Shown one piece after another: positions 33,935 to 46,066 of a stretch of 64,000 bases of DNA (positions are counted from its first letter, which is position 1; every line of letters starts with the position of its first letter). Origin of the DNA: Blumeriella jaapii (lineage: Eukaryota > Ascomycota > Leotiomycetes > Helotiales > Drepanopezizaceae); assembly GCA_009599575.1 (NCBI GenBank), contig VWND01000014.1, positions 496,001 through 560,000 of the forward strand, given 5' to 3'. A program made the translations under genes and the position numbers. The notes under the pieces are model-generated. The model was given only the letters and a program-made list of their open reading frames with translations. It did not search any database and was not told the DNA's origin.

Positions 33935-36900
33935 TCAGACCGCAGTCCCATGAATTTGCTCCACCCCCTCATTGCTCTCCGGATCCACATCCTCCGGCGT
34001 ACAATCACAAAGGTACTGCTCTCTAAACTCCGTCAAAGGCAAACCACTCAGCAGATTCATAGCCTTCTTCGCAGCGTTCACCTTCGAGTACCGCGAGCTC
34101 TCGGCTTGCGCATCAGCCACCACCTTGCCGTGCACAATCACCATCGCCACGACCGTCGGCTTACTGCCATCCACATGTTTAATCTCTCTTGTTAAGAGAC
34201 TCCAGTCCGCACAGCCCATGTTGATTTGTAGGAAATGAGTGAGGAATGTGGTGGGGTGCTTGTTGGCAAATGTGTCGTAGATTGACATATCGCGGAAATA
34301 CCACTTGATGTGGCGGTCAAAGAAGTCCTCCACGACAGCGTAATTATACTCGGAGTCGACAAAGATGGCACCTATGTAGGCTTCTACGACATCGGGAAGG
34401 CACTTTGGCGGCTGGCGGACGGAGGTCCAGTAGTCGGGATTGCAATCTTCAGGAGATTTGCCGGCTCGGACAGCATCAGCTTCAGCTTGCGTCCGGGCTT
34501 CGGTGATATCAGCGACGTAATCGGAGATCTGTTTTTGAAAGCCGGCGTTGAACAGCAGCAAATGCCGTTGGAAGCCAAGAGATACGCACAGTGCCCCAAG
34601 AAATTGATTGGAGACCATGGCCATCTTGTGTTCTGTCAACCATTGAGGGTCCTTGTCTGGGAAAGTATGGTAGAGGAAATTGATACATGCCATGTCAAGC
34701 AAAGAATCACCTAAGAACTCCAAACGTTGATAGCTCGGAACGTGTTCATACGAGTACGGATATGATGGATGAGTGAAGGCTGACCGTGCAAGACGAGGGT
34801 ACTTGAAGTGATACGGGTGCTCTTGCTCCAGTTGTGCAGCCAGATTGCGTTGCATCTCGGTAGCCTGAGCCAGCTGATATTTGGGCTTCTTGTAAAGTTT
34901 GTAGTAATCAGCAAAACAGCTGACTTGATGGTTCTCGCTGGAGACTAGCTCTGTCACGGCGCGAACAGCTGTATCCATGTCCTTACTCTCATGGTAGGTT
35001 AAGAGCGCCGCGCCGATTAAAGCCTCACAAACGTCCGCAATACTCTTGTCGCCAAGCTTGTGCGTATTTGGGGCTGTAGCAGTCTTTCCAACTTTGAGCA
35101 CAAGACCTTCGGGGTACCAAGCTCGACGACTAAAAGACTGGGAACGGATGTACTGGTAAAGCTTGAGCTTCATAGCATTGTTCTTCAGGTTCTTGTTGCA
35201 AATCAACATCATTCTGTCAACGTGATAGCTGTACTCATCGTTTTCTGGGTGGAGGCCGAACAGTGAGATAGAGGTAGCCATTTTCAGAAAACAATCACCG
35301 AGGAATTCGAGACGCTCGTAGTTGTTACCCATACCGCGTTGAAAATTAATCTTTTCGACCCCGTGATCTTCGGAGTTGTCGGAATCCTTGGTGCAAGCTT
35401 CCAATGCAAGATCAGGGCGAATCTTTAGATTGAGTAACTCGCAAGCCTCCAGTGCGATCAAGTATGATTCGAGGCGATGGATTATGGCGGGGAAGACATA
35501 TACCATAGCCACAACAGTGGTCGGGATCGGAGATATCTTGAGAGGTTCCAGAATCACGAAGCATTTCTTGAGGCTCCCCTCCTCCGGCACATCGAATTCG
35601 TCGAGCAAATTACGGCGAAGGGAGATATATTCAGCTTCCACAACGCGTTGATTTGGATCAAAGACTCGCCGGGATCGGGCCTTGGCCCAAAGACTACAAC
35701 TGTACTCCATGATGTTATCGTTGTTCTTTCTCGTTCCCTGACGTAGAGCACTGTTCGGGGGGACAGGACCCAGAGGAACGTGGTCTTGAGTGACGCCGAT
35801 GGTCCACATCTTTCTCGATCCGTCATACGGATCAACGATGTACTTGTCCTTGAAAAATTCATCTGGCTCCGTTTGCCATGACTTGTTATCCCAAGGATTA
35901 TCGGCCCACTTGATGACATGGTCCTCGATAGATTTTAATACATCCCATGCAATAACTGAAGACAGATCCGCGTCGGCAGTGATGTTGCTGAGAGGCACTC
36001 CGGGGGCCAGAAAGTAGGGCATCTTCGAGACATCCGATTCGTATAACTTACTGAAGACGTCATTGAAGACGGTGATTGTAAAGGTGTCGATCTGAGCAAG
36101 CATTTCCGGGGTTACCTTCATTGACCGGGAAAGTGAAATCATCTCAACCGGGGAGTGGAGATGGGATCCGAAATGTAAGAAGAATGAGGGGAGTTGCGGC
36201 AACCGAGATCTCGTGAGCAATACCAAAGGCTGTGAGCGACGATTGAGGACCTCTGGTTTAGTCAAAACTAAGTACGTGGCAAAGAACTCCTCAGGCACGC
36301 CACCGACTGACCACAAGGCTGGCTTGGTCTTCATATCGTATGCTTCTCGTTTCTTCGAATCGACTGCAAGTAAAGCATTGCGCATTGCCGGTAATTGCTT
36401 CGTAAAAGTAGGAAGAAGATGCTCGTCCAAATGCTTGCTCTTGACTAACTCGAGGCAAGTCTCGAAAGCAGCGGAGCACTTGGCAACTTGCTTGGTTGAG
36501 CAAGGCCGACCAACCGAACCGCGAATGGGAGATATTTCTGGCAGCAGAGCCTCGCAGATAAATTGTTTGTTCTGAACGGTGACGATGTACTCAGGCTGAA
36601 GGTGCGATTCTTTGCTATGGGGTAATGAATCAATGAAGTTCGATAGAACCGTCAAACTCATCTTGTATGTCAGCTTAGCACCAGTAGGGGTCTTATAGAC
36701 TCGGTGGCTCTTCTCCTTGGCCAAGAAGTAATCCATGTCAAAGTCGTTGCCAGTGAGCTTGCGGCTTTCGGGCATCGCCTCACAAAATTTCTTGAGTATG
36801 TTCTCGTTCTTTCGCACTTCCATCATAATCTGCGAGTGTTCTGCATTGCCGGCCTCGTGCATGTGAATGTATCGAGAGTTTTGGTGTCGAGCACGTCCCC

Positions 36901-39585
36901 GGGATTGGATGTATTGAATCAAGGTGGTGTAAAGATCAAACCTCACCACAAGGTTGCAGTCGGGGACATCGAGACCTTCCTCTGCCACAGAAGTAGCGAA
37001 AAGACAGTTGACGGTACCCTTGCGAAAGTTTCCCATGGTAAGGACTTGGTCTCGGAAAGACTGGTTCAAATCACCAGCATCACCACTTCGAGTCCCTACT
37101 AGGGTTCCACATCGCAGATGAGGGGTGCCAACATTTGGTTGAGCGAAGAGCTTGGCCAACAAACGAGCCGTATATCTCTGTTTGACAAAGACAATGGCCT
37201 TGTCATCAGTGGGTCTCTCGAATCTGTCCCGGAGATATCGTATGAGCACAACGACCTTCGAGGATAGATTTGCAGATCCCGCTGTCATGGGCGTGAAGTC
37301 AGGGGCATCAAAAACGTGTGTCTTTATGATTTCTCTGGCTTCTTGGATTTGCGCCTTGTGTTTCTCAAGCACCGCCAAAGGTTCTTGGATCTTTCTAGCA
37401 TGATACTTACGCTCAGTCTTCGCCTGCAACTTCTGACATTCCTCTTCTCCGAGACAGAATGGCCAGACTTGATCTGCACACCACGATCCCAACTCTCTAG
37501 TAGCTTCGAATGCGAAGTTCAAGGGCTTCCGAAGCACAGTATTATTCTTGAATCTCTCAAGCATTTGTGAGTAAAGTGGTGTTTCAAATTTGGGCCCTAA
37601 AGGAGCGTAGGGAGCAGAAATCTCCTGCTTCACTGTGATTGTTTGCTGCAACAGTTTGGGATCGCTGGCAGTGCAGATTTGGGCATGCAGAACTGCCTCT
37701 AATTCGGCAGCAGCCTTTCGTACATCAACACGAGCATCGACAGGTGATGCCGTCATGCCGAAAATCTTTGGAAGAGCAGATTTGTCAGGTTGAGTAATGT
37801 AGAAGTCCTTGATGATTCTGGCATACGCGTGGTCCTTCTTGGCATGATGAGCCTCATCGAAGATGAGAAGATTAATCTGAGCCATTGATATGAAGGAGTG
37901 ATGCAGACAATGACGAAGTACTTCTGCCGTGCAAACAATCACCATGTTTCGATCTAGGTGCTTTTCCCACACCGACTTCTTCCACAAATCAATGCCCATG
38001 TCACCGCAGAACATGTCCATGGGTTGGTCAAGGTTGGCTTTCAGAACAGCGTGCTGTTGGAACACGAGCTGAACGGAGTCTACCAGAAAGAATGCAATTC
38101 GCTTTGGCAGACCCTTTGCTCGGTCCTCTAACTCTTGTGCGAATGTATGGCGGAGGAGCAGGACTGCAATGAGGGTTTTCCCTGAACCCGTGTCTAGCAC
38201 GGCAATAACGTTTTTCTCGATGGCCTCGTTGAAGAGCTCGGTCTGATATTGTCGAGGAGTGGAGATGATTTCTCGGTTCTCGGCCTGGTTGACCAGCCAT
38301 CTGGTGGATTGAAGAGCTTCGTCTTTAGGACGCCCCTTCTTCTCTTCTTCGATTGATTTCTGGAGGTATTCCTGAAGGAAGTTGTCGGCCACGGCATTGA
38401 GATTTCTCTTACGCTCAGTGATCTTGCGTGGTTTTATAGCCGGTTGCTGCTCATCGTCATCATCAAGGTCATCGTCCTCGTACAATCCACCCTCGTTCTC
38501 ATCCACCTTTAGTCCATCAACCAGAGTTTCGATAGTATTAGAGACGCTCTCGGAAGATGCCGAAGTCACAACGCTTGCAGATGAGCCTTGACATCTCGTT
38601 GAGGAAGGAACAGCAGGTGAAGTGTTTTGTTGTGCGCGCCTGAGATCAGCGATCACATCCTCGGTCTTCCGAGAAGCGAGGGTAGTTGCTAATGGTACGG
38701 CTGAAGCTGACGCTGCTTTTGGGACCATCTCGCCGAGGACTCGGAGTGAGGGTAGTGCTGAAGCAGTGGCTGACGCTGGTTCGCACCCAGCATCTCTGAC
38801 TGCCTGAAGAAGATTGGGTAGAAAGACCGGGTTCTGGCGAATCTCGGAGGTTGGATCATAGGGTGACTTGACGCCCAGATCGACCTGGCCAGGACGAGAC
38901 AAGGTTGAAGGTGTATCTGTCATGATGATTATGTTCTCATCTCCTTTGACCTGTGGTGGACGTGAGACCTGAGGTTGCGGTAGGGCGTTGGAAGCAAGAG
39001 GCTTCCTATCACTCAAGGGCATGTCGAAGAGCTTCAGTAGATTCCGACTGCGTTCGTCGGGTTTAGGGAAAGGTTGCCAGTTGATCAGGATAACAGGTGT
39101 CGTGGTTGTAGAAGAGGAAGAGGAAGTTGCGAAAGGAGGAGTCAGTCTTGATATCTCGAGCTTGTCATCGGAGAGATTCGAGGTGAATAAGCTCGAGGTG
39201 CATTGCACAGTGGCATGTTCAGCCTTCTGCTCTGCATTCACTTCAATGCCTCGCAGCTTGGGCGTACCAGTAGATCCTCCCAACAATTCTAAATCATTCC
39301 AAATGCTGGACTTCAGGTCAGTGGAAATAGGGTCTTGTGCAGCAATCAGCAAAGAAGAAAAAAGAGAATCGAGATTGTCATGCTTGCTGTCATCGCTGGA
39401 AACCGGTAGCAAACGATCTTCCACCATGAGCAGACTGAGGTCTTGCAAATACCCGGCTAAGGGCATTTCGAGAGTCACGCGCAGAAAGGAAACTGTGGTG
39501 AATGACAGGCAGAGAAAGACTTCAGCAGTTAGAAGGAAAACAGAAACGTAGATTTACGTTGGAAAGAAGAATGAGATTCCTGCAT
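33935..39585 (-). CDS. DCL1: Dicer-like protein 1
   Basis: Cleaves double-stranded RNA into small RNAs for gene silencing. Exon 1 is 39558-39585 (nine codons), intron 39493-39557, exon 2 33935-39492; about 1861 residues. Domains in order: a 420-residue low-complexity N-terminal extension with an acidic patch (EDDDLDDDDEQQ); a DExD/H helicase with Walker A DTGSGKT near 444-450 and DEAH near 557-560; helicase C with QYIQSRGRARHQNSRY near 870; a Dicer dimerisation domain near 960; RNase IIIa with YERLEFLGD near 1400 and DVCEALIGAAL; RNase IIIb with YQRLEFLGDSLLDMAC near 1600 and PDVVEAYIGAIF; and a C-terminal dsRNA-binding part with NMGCADW and LCDCTPED, the zinc-site type of tail known in fungal DCL1. 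All catalytic acidic residues of both RNase III centres are present. The extension makes it longer than usual DCL1. It is head to head with TAP42. Confidence 0.95.
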
Positions 39586-39810
39586 TGTCGAGGCGTGACC
39601 ATGGCATTGCAGTGCAGGTGTCGACGTTGATATGGTCGAGGGTGTATTTGGTTAGCGGGATGGAACAACAATAGACCGATGAAATCGCGACACGAAAACC
39701 CGTGCTTCCGCTTCCCCACGACATGCACACCCCCACCACGACAGCTCCTGTACAGAAAGAAGAGCAGAGTTTCAGCAACAACCACAATACCATTGTGGTT
39801 TTTTTCTACC
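39586..39810. promoter_or_regulatory. Short divergent promoter region between DCL1 and TAP42
   Basis: Only 225 bases separate the two start codons, so both 5' UTRs and core promoters must be packed here, and regulation may be shared. Part could be transcribed as 5' UTR of either gene. No TATA box stands out. Confidence 0.6.
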
Positions 39811-41031
39811 ATGGCGGAACAAAGCATTAAATCGCTCTTTAGGAAGGCAGAGCAGCAGCGGAAGGATATTGAAGCTTCTTGGGACAGCAATACCGCCATC
39901 TACCAACAGAATGTCGCCGCCGCGATTGCGACCTACGAAGATTGTCTCAAGCTCGCAGACCGACTGTCGCTTTTCAGTCCCAATGAAACGCTTGAGGATA
40001 TCAGCTCTGGAGATCTGCAGTAAGTTGGCAGCTTCAGACCACCCGGGAGATGATGCTGATGCTCCCAGATACCTTCTGATCAATTATCGCCTGGCCGACC
40101 TCCTGCTCCGAGTCTCCAGCAAAGACCGCAAGGGTACCCTTCAAAAGGCTCGCGAAGCCTATGAACGATATCTCAGTCTGCTGGACCAATACGAGATTTT
40201 GACCGGCGTGGAGAAAAAGCTCTACAGTGCCTACACCGAATACCCCAGCACATTCTCTACAATCAACAACACAGATCCAAATGCAAGGCGAGGAGCAAAG
40301 ATAGCAAACTTCAAGCTCGAGAAGGAGTTAAAGCAAAAGCTGGAGGTAATTCCCACGTACCGGATGACAGAGGCAAAAATTATGCTAACACCACCCAGTT
40401 CGCAGCCCAAAGTCCAGCCTACCTCCAGAATGACGACGACGCCATCCGCGAGCTTGAACTAGCAAATCTTGCCCTCTGCACACACACCACCTTTCAATCC
40501 CTCGAATCTCTCAATCTCGAATGCCAGATTCTCACCATGGCTCCGCCCACACCTCCCTCCGGCCCCGAAGCCCTCGAGCGTGATTACAGGGAACGGATGG
40601 GTCTGCGTGACAAGGACGAATCTTCTTCTTCAGATCGCCTTGACAGACGAGAGTTTTTATCTACAGCTAACAAAGGTCCGATTCTAAGCACTGATGGGAA
40701 GCCATTGAGGCCTTTCACATTGTTAGATAGTAGGCAAAGTATCAAGGCCGGGGTGTTTAAGAGCGGACATAACCTTCCCACGATGACGATTGATGAGTAC
40801 CTTGAGGAGGAACGTGCAAGGGGCGGAATTATTGAGGGGGGTGGAGAAGCGAGTGGGCTGAGTCCGGAGCCTGATGAGGATAGTTTTGAGAAAGGGGACC
40901 AGGAAACGATGAAGGCGAGGGAGTGGGACGAGTTTACGGAGGCGAATCCCAAGTAACTCCATCCTCGGAAAGAATGAGAGAGAAACGCTAACTTTTTTAG
41001 GGGCTCGGGAAATACACTAAATAGAGGCTGA
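39811..41031 (+). CDS. TAP42: TAP42/alpha4-like regulator of PP2A-type phosphatases
   Basis: Binds catalytic subunits of PP2A-type phosphatases (Pph21/22, Sit4) and links them to TOR signalling in the cytosol. Exons: 39811-40019, 40069-40345, 40399-40952 and 41001-41031, giving 356 residues, the normal family size. Features: helical N-terminus MAEQSIKSLFRKAEQQRKDI and LADRLSLFSPNETLEDIS; YLLINYRLADLLLRVSSKDR; ARRGAKIANFKLEKELKQKL, the typical TAP42 helix that contacts the phosphatase; then MGLRDKDE, the segment KPLRPFTLLDSRQSIKAGVF with TMTIDEYLEEE, and the end WDEFTEANPKGSGNTLNRG. The last intron (40953-41000) was placed because it supplies this conserved tail; without it the protein would end at NPK. 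Very secure. Confidence 0.95.
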
Positions 41032-41613
41032 TGAGCTAATGAAATGTTACGATCCACGCCACTGTTTCTGTGTGGTTAAACGCCTCGACTCTACAATTTA
41101 ATCGTACCAAGGGCACATTAATGGCCTTTCAAGGAACAAAGTTATCTTTTCCCTTGTTTTCTGTTCATATCGATGACTCGATTCTTCTCCAGGTCATGGC
41201 TGCGCTCAGCAGAAGAGTTTTCAGCAGCGTGGTGAGCAGCTCCGTCCCGTCCGCGGTTTGTAGCTGGGCTCGTGGTTGAAACTGCACAGGCGTGAAGAGA
41301 CCATCCGACTTTCATGACGTACACAACATTGCGAACGTACTTTGTCGCTAGCATCTTCAGCAATAACGGCATGTTGACACCTTACTTCGAAGGTGAAATG
41401 GTTGACGGTAAGTTGTTGCTTACAGATTTTTTTGGTTTTAAAGCGGCTTATGGTCATAAGATTCTTCGCGTGCGGTTTTTTCACTACACAAATCCCTGTC
41501 CGCGCCATTTCCCGTCATCGAGAAAAATTATGTTCAATTCCACGGATTGCAATGCCCATCTTACAGTTACACTCCAGCTTGCAAGTACGACATTCCTCAA
41601 AACCTCTTCAAGC
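41032..41613. other. Convergent intergenic region
   Basis: Lies between the 3' ends of TAP42 and the peroxidase gene. Several short frames on both strands, none recognisable. Presumably 3' UTRs. Confidence 0.5.
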
Positions 41614-43198
41614 TTAGTAGATTGGTTGCGGGCATCCCAGATTCTTGAACACCGGGTCTAACTGCGACAGCGCCCACGAGGAGATCTTGATCGGCGCGTT
41701 GGTAATCAGATTGATGGAAGACGGCGTGCTGCCGAAAGCCTGCTGGTACAAGAAGCAGGTGAAGTCCGACGGGCTGAGATTACCCTTCTTGCCTGCCAAA
41801 ACATCCGTGACATTGGTGTTCAAGCCGACAAAGTTGCCGGGGCCGAAATTGCCGCCAAAGGGCACGGGGTTCGCCAGGTACATGGCCCAGATCTGGTTGC
41901 CGGTGAGGCGGAGGTCGTACGGCTCAACGCGGTTCCTCCACCCGTCAGGCGCGCGCTCGCCAATGTACTCCCACTCGTTCGTTGCTGCGCTCTTCTGCAC
42001 GCCGAAGAAGGACGCCATGGTGGCCTCGTCGGCCTTGTTGCTGCTTCCGGGGAAGAGCTCGTAGAGGAAGGAGGCCGCCCCGTATAACAGCAGGGAGCCT
42101 ACGCCGAAGAAGAAGTTCTTGTTCGTCTGCTGGCTCTCCAGCCATCTCTGGGCACGGTACTTGCTCAGCTCCTGCAGGCCGCAGTTGCCATTGCAGTAGC
42201 TCAGCATCTCGGTGTAGAGCGAGGAATTTAAGGCGTAGTTATTGCCGTTGGCGAGGAAGTAATCGGATCGTGTCAGGGACGTGTCCGCCTCGAACTTGTT
42301 GTGTCCGTTCAGACCGGGCTCTTGTCCCAGGCCCAGCGTGGAGGTCCGCGAAGTCGCGTCGCAGCCCAGACTCAGCTTCGTGCTCAGGTTGTCGCCGTCG
42401 AGCTCGACGCCGAAGACGGCAAGGGCGATAGCGAGATCTAAGCCGACGTTGTACATGTTTTGCTGGGCGGCGACTAGTTCGTCGAAAGTGACGATTCCAT
42501 CGCGGGCAAGGAATCCGTGATTTGCGGCCGCGTTGAGGCCGGGGCATGGCCCGCGGATATCGGTCGCGAAGTTGGGTGCAATGAATCGATGGGCGGTATC
42601 ACCTGGAGCTGGCACGAGAATTCCACCCTTGCCTGTTCCTGGGGCGAGCGTCCCCTTGGCTCCAAGGTACTTCGTCAAAGTTAGCGCCGCATACGGTAGA
42701 ATTGAATATCGAGATTTTGTCCGAGTATCGTGGTTCCCCGAGACACGTCTGATATGCTGTACATTTTTTGGCAGCTCAGGATCTCCCAACTCTACTCGGC
42801 AGCCTCATGAAATATTTGGGGCAATTTTCAACCTGCGAAGGTCGGAATATTTTTATCAACCCCCAGAGGCTGACGAGAACAAAAAGAAAAAGGTGAATAT
42901 ATATACATACGGGAAACTCATCGGTGATTGGGGCTGCTGGAACGTGGTTCGCTTGGTTCGGGCAGCTTCCGACATTATACCATGTGATTGCTTGGGCTCG
43001 TTGAATCTGGCGCTTTTCGCGGGCAGCATTTGGGATGCGAGACTCGCCCATCTAGATGACAACAGTTAGGATTTTCTGCGCAAGGCCAGATCCGGTAGAT
43101 GATTGAAAGATCGAGCCAACAGCTTTCTGGCATACGCACAAATGGGAAAGCCAGGACAGTGTCTGCCACGAGGCTGCGGTAAGAAGGCTGTAACGCAT
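41614..43198 (-). CDS. Heme-thiolate peroxidase (chloroperoxidase / unspecific peroxygenase family)
   Basis: Secreted peroxidase with a cysteine-ligated heme; family members halogenate or hydroxylate organic compounds using hydrogen peroxide. Exons: 43136-43198, 42911-43051 and 41614-42669, in phase, 419 residues. The hallmark PCPGLNAAANHGFLARDGIV carries the proximal Cys. An acid motif FEADTSLTRSDYF fits the E-x-D type of distal site and the region GNQIWAMYLANPVPFGGNFG is typical. The start ATG at 43198 yields a signal-like MRYSLLTAASWQTLSWLSHL; the first intron 43052-43135 has a perfect CTAAC branch and keeps frame. Intron 42670-42910 (241 bases, donor GTATGT, branch CTAAC) creates DEFPYLGAKG, the family's usual N-terminal phrase. 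A different frame of the first exon reads SLVADTVLAFPFVRMPES, closer to relatives, so a one-base change in the signal region is possible. Enzyme identity is strong; substrate unknown. Confidence 0.88.
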
Positions 43199-44799
43199 GT
43201 TTTCCGTTTCTGTCAAACGGAGCTTGGGTCACGATCGGATGGTGATTTGAAATGGGAGTAGAAAACATCATAAGCGGTAGGATTCTCTTACTTCCTTTAA
43301 TACTTGATGTTCGAGGAGTTCCAACTGCCATTCCTCGGTCGCCAAGGCCTCGCGTAACTACCCCTGTAAGTAAACACAGCAACGGCGTCAACCGAGGTCT
43401 CTTTTAATGCAATCGACCGGATTGGCTGATCCCGAGTCACGCGTTATTGATCTCCCAGGCAAGTGCCGCATTTGGTACTATCAAGCCGTGAGCCCTGGGA
43501 AGCATTTCCCCTCCATGATAGACTGCCGATCCAGACGCTTTCCGCGTACCAAGTGTCATTTCAAATCTGAACCTACCGGCCTTTCCATCGCCTACTATGT
43601 ACTGTACCCACAACATCCCGAACGGGAACGATGAAGATCGCGAGAGCTAGAAGGCCGGGATATCATCCATCAAGGACACAAAGAAAGCCCCGAAGGTCCA
43701 AAAACCCCGGGGAAACTTGCATAGGTCGCGCGAGCCAGGTGACGAGGCTGCTTCCAAGTGCCTCGGCACTAACGTAAATCTTACGCGGGGAATCCGTCCC
43801 TAGGTATTATATTGGACATGCAATCGAAGTGGGACGTCTGAATGGAGATCTGCCGCGGACTTTGGACATCACGTTTAAACTTACCGGCGCGATAGGTGTA
43901 GAAATCGAAAAATTCGGGCGACGACGGACCACTGCAGTGGCATATTCCGTGGCTCTGTCTCCAAATAGCTTTTGAGCAGGCAAAGTTGAGGTGGTAGTGG
44001 CTTGGCCCGTCCGTGAGAAACTTACGAAATTAGGTCTTCTGACTCAAAAGGAAGGTCCCCTGAGTCTACGGGGAAGGTCGTGTGAGGTTCCAAGATCATG
44101 CCTCGGTATGTTGTTAACAGACCGAAAGTGCAAACCGCTGCTTGAGAACAGTAGATGTTCGGCGGCGGTTGTTTCAAGCTGGTGTCCTATTTGTTGGGCC
44201 AAGGGAGCTTATCAAGCTTGCGAATCGTTCAGTATGCTCAGAAGAGGTCGCCGTGTACATACCTTCACGGTGGTGAGAAGCTACCACACTCGTGCACCAC
44301 CACCCTCGCACAGAACACATCGCCCGTATCAACGTCTCTCCGTGTCCTTTTCTCGACTTACCATGCCCCAAAATATCCTGATGCGACGACGCTTTTTCCT
44401 AGGACACAGCAGCAGCCACCGAATCAATCACAGACTAACACTTAACAATCTCGAACAACATCTTCCTTTCTGCCCTCACCACTGCCTTCCACGAAGGGCT
44501 CAAATCGGGTCGACAGCCTCGCGGACATAACTATAATGTATGAATACTGAGTTACATGGGGCCTATGAATTTTTCAAAAAGAAGCGTTTGCATTCGGGGT
44601 GGTTGTTTTTGTTCTTATTTGCATTGGATTTTGTGTCTATGAAGCCAAGGCTCACCGTTTCAACCCTCGAATTGTATTATCATAATCAATACTCTCCTTT
44701 CCTTCCTACTGTATGTCCAGAACAGAGACACTGTCACAGATTCCGTTATCCTCGTTGGTCCGGGCGTAGGTCTCGGTCTTAGGTGAATACGAAAGAGAT
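43199..44799. other. Intergenic region, no gene seen
   Basis: About 1.6 kb upstream of the peroxidase gene and downstream of the BTB gene. The longest frame (43991-44530, plus strand) has no recognisable domain and overlaps others. Composition is ordinary. Confidence 0.5.
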
Positions 44800-46066
44800 C
44801 TATGGCTCGGAGTCTGGACTGGCCTCTGACAAAGTCTCATCCTCGAGCTCAAATTTCGATCTGAACTTTGTGTCCCAAGGACCCTCCCCCGTCCAGTCTT
44901 TCCCGTCGGAAAGCAAAACCTTAACACCCAGTTCCTTGTGATTTTCGAATAGCTGGATCCAACTTTCCCTCTGTGCTCCATCGTTGTCAATGCTGCCCGT
45001 CTTCTTGTACGGCTGGTTGGTCGCAATGCAAGCCACAACGAAATCCTTTAGCTTATTGTCCCCTCCAACCTTATTTTTGGTACCCAATATGTCAACATCC
45101 TGATCGTAGATCTTGCTTACTTGATCCGCAGTAGGCCAACGACCCTCACGTACATTAAGTTGTTTTCTGAGGCCATGCAGAGCGTAGTTTTGGAGGCCAG
45201 GAGAGGTGAGTTGGGACCCAGCTGCCCATATCGTAGTCCAGTCTGAGCATTGATCGCTAAAACGGCTGTGTGTCTCGGCAAGACTGGAATCAATGGAGCC
45301 CGTATACAGCCACGACATGAAGTGTACGAATGCGACGGCGGAGACATGGGGAAGAGCGTATTCGGAGGGAGCTAGAGGGTATGCTGCCTGTTCTGGAGGC
45401 TTTCCACCTTCTACCTTGATAATGATAGGTAGGGTGGGAGGTGCTGCGACTTCTGCGATGAAGACATTCTCGAAGTATTGAGAGTGCTTGGCCAACAATT
45501 TCTTGTGAATGCAGAAGGTCCGCTGGAGATTGTCTCTGTCGACAATAATCCGGACCGTGCCTTGCGACCTCAGGAAGATGCTAAGCATGATCGTCAGTTC
45601 GCCCTTGCAAGAACTCTGACGGACGGTGGAAGACCGACCTTGCTGCATCCTTTACTCTCTTAACTACCAACTTTGCATCCTCACGATCCTCTTTTCTCAT
45701 ACGATGTCCATACTTGCAGACATGTCTCGCCTTCTCTTCCATGCTTAGATCCTGTCGCTTTCCCAGAGAAGGAATGGGAACAGCCAATCCAGATTCTTTT
45801 GTACTTGAATCGGTGGAGGATATGGGGCATTTGTTTCGAGACATTTGCGCGGCAGACTCTGGTGAGTGCCTGATTAGGGATCTCGCACGTGTGGGAGATG
45901 TCCGAGTAGTAGCTGGCTGCGCGGAGTTGGAGTCGGAGAGCAACACTATGATGGGGTCTGATCGTGGATTGGAGGGCAACGAAGCACGTTCCTTGCGCTC
46001 CATGGGCGCTTTTCGCAAAGGAGGTAGAGCGGTAGGAGCCGGTCTCTTGTTGGTGGGAGGCGGCAT
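44800..46066 (-). CDS. BTB/POZ domain protein
   Basis: The certain part is a 282-codon frame (44800-45648) with a BTB domain: SQGTVRIIVDRDNLQRTFCI, HKKLLAKHSQYFENVFIAEV, and VSAVAFVHFMSWLYTGSIDS. This is the classical form, with the HK-x-L-L and F-x-x-F/Y patterns. A further frame upstream (45668-46066) reads as a plausible low-complexity N-terminus ending ARHVCKYGHRMRKEDREDAK. A 52-base intron 45616-45667 (GTAGTT...GTCAG) would join both in phase to give 404 residues; the donor is weak, and a donor at GTAAAG ten bases on is also in phase. If the intron is wrong, translation starts at 45648. After the BTB domain a conserved-looking C-terminal part follows (DWTTIWAAGSQLTSPGLQNY). Likely a Cul3 adaptor or regulator of unknown target. 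Confidence 0.75.

Noticed and set aside
41982..42431. 149-codon Arg/Ser-rich plus-strand frame
   Set aside because: Shadow of the GC-rich peroxidase exon; no family resemblance.
42533..43069. 178-codon plus-strand frame
   Set aside because: Lies antisense to the peroxidase exons and introns; composition follows from the opposite strand's codons.
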